Origin: Halomonas sp. LR3S48
GTDB taxonomy: Bacteria; Pseudomonadota; Gammaproteobacteria; Pseudomonadales; Halomonadaceae
Assembly (NCBI RefSeq): GCF_025725665.1
Contig: NZ_CP107009.1
Span: forward strand, 3,720,001-3,784,000
DNA length: 64,000 bases
Direction: 5' to 3'
Shown: positions 63,465-64,000 of the stretch, piece by piece
Layout of the letters: every line of letters begins with the position of its first letter
How positions within the stretch are numbered: the first letter of the stretch is position 1
Program-made: the position numbers and the translations under genes
Notes under the pieces: generated by a model
Seen by the model: the letters and a program-made list of their open reading frames with translations, nothing else
The model's database searches: none
Told to the model about the DNA's origin: nothing

Positions 63465-64000
63465 ATGCTCGACTGGCAGGACATCCAGATCTTTCTCGAA
63501 GTGGCACGCAGCCAGCGGCTCACCGATGCCGCCCGGCGCCTGAGCCTGGACCACTCCACCCTGTCGCGGCGCACCCGCCGCTTCGAGCAGAAACTCAATA
63601 CCCAACTCTTCGAGCGTAGCACCCACGGCTACCACCTGACCGAAGCCGGCCAGCAACTGTTGGCCCACGCCGAGGAGATGGCCCGCCACGCCTTCGAAGC
63701 GGGTGAGAACCTCTCCGACCAGAATCGCCAGCTCGGCGGCCAGATCCGCCTGGGCGTGACCGAGGGATTCGGCACCTGGGTCATCGCCCCGCTGCTCTCG
63801 GCTTTCTGCGAGCGTCATCCCGGCATCACCCTGGATCTGCTGGCTCTGCCCCGGGTGGTCAACCTGAGCCGCCACGAGGCGGATCTCGCCATCACCGTGG
63901 AGCGCCCTGCGAGCCAGGGGCTGGTCATCTCGCGGCTGTGCGATTACCGGCTAAGGCTCTACGGCAGCCAGAGATACTTTCAGCGCCACGGCCGCCCTGC
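63465..64000 (+). CDS. LysR family regulator, N-terminal part (runs off right edge)
   Basis: From ATG 63465, 178 codons run open to the window end. MLDWQDIQIFLEVARSQRL begins a LysR helix-turn-helix with DAARRLSLDHSTLSRRTRRFEQKL (about residues 21-44). The start of the effector domain follows (GQIRLGVTEGFGTWVIAPLL). It diverges from mmsA and is its likely regulator. The C-terminal half is outside the window. Confidence 0.9.
   Translation, partial: MLDWQDIQIFLEVARSQRLTDAARRLSLDHSTLSRRTRRFEQKLNTQLFERSTHGYHLTEAGQQLLAHAEEMARHAFEAGENLSDQNRQLGGQIRLGVTEGFGTWVIAPLLSAFCERHPGITLDLLALPRVVNLSRHEADLAITVERPASQGLVISRLCDYRLRLYGSQRYFQRHGRP

Overview
The window reads as chromosomal DNA of a high-GC gammaproteobacterium. 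The most likely source is a Halomonadaceae member (Halomonas or Billgrantia type). This is inferred from three TRAP transporter systems of two families, a Tat-exported PhoX, a THI-element-controlled SSS symporter, an acid-sugar catabolic cluster and the overall codon style. No rRNA, tRNA, insertion sequence, phage gene or CRISPR array was seen. Coding density is high and most starts carry a clear GGAGG-type ribosome binding site.

Region 1 (1-11992) is catabolic. At the left edge, on the minus strand, lie a truncated aldehyde dehydrogenase, an amidase and a LysR regulator. Next comes a long minus-strand operon, ltnD-otnK-otnC-otnI-denD-dctP-dctQ-dctM, with several 4-base start/stop overlaps. 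It encodes both dehydrogenase entry points (L-threonate and D-erythronate), the isomerase, kinase and decarboxylase of four-carbon acid sugar breakdown, and a matching TRAP transporter. A LacI-family gene diverges from ltnD, and a tandem, overlapping palindrome in the gap is the obvious operator.

Region 2 (12000-20300) is mixed. It holds a secreted cupredoxin, a VTT membrane protein, and a DmlR-like regulator divergent from a fluoroacetate-dehalogenase-like hydrolase plus a D-malate/tartrate dehydrogenase. Then come an exported PRC-barrel protein with nonapeptide repeats, WrbA, a SAM methyltransferase and AstE.

Region 3 (20430-30073) starts with a basic amino acid ABC transporter operon under a good sigma70 promoter. 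It has one ATPase, two permeases and two tandem paralogous binding proteins, and ends in an isoaspartyl-dipeptidase homologue with two altered metal ligands. CadR and the CadA metal pump follow around a textbook MerR-type promoter, then a DadA-like flavoenzyme.

Region 4 (30093-39149, minus strand) is a seven-gene cluster: TRAP dctQ-dctM-dctP, a glutamine-synthetase-like ligase, an aldehyde dehydrogenase, an iron alcohol dehydrogenase and a class I glutamine amidotransferase. A LysR gene lies upstream with a LysR-type palindrome in the gap. I infer a gamma-glutamylation route for an imported amino alcohol or related amine.

Region 5 (39242-64000) holds a TraX-like membrane protein, two GGDEF proteins (one GGDEF-EAL, one 7TMR-DISM-GGDEF), a cytochrome b5/FMN protein paired with a ferric-reductase-like flavocytochrome, PhoX, purE-purK, a TAXI-TRAP system with DUF1850, and an orphan HTH protein. 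It continues with ilvD, an APC permease, a TPP-riboswitch-controlled symporter, an unrecognised 223-residue protein, an AhpD-like protein, and mmsA divergent from a LysR gene that runs off the right edge.

A recurring theme is that four genes for solute-binding proteins are each followed by a GC-rich intergenic stem-loop before the next operon gene, which would fit raised expression of the binding protein.
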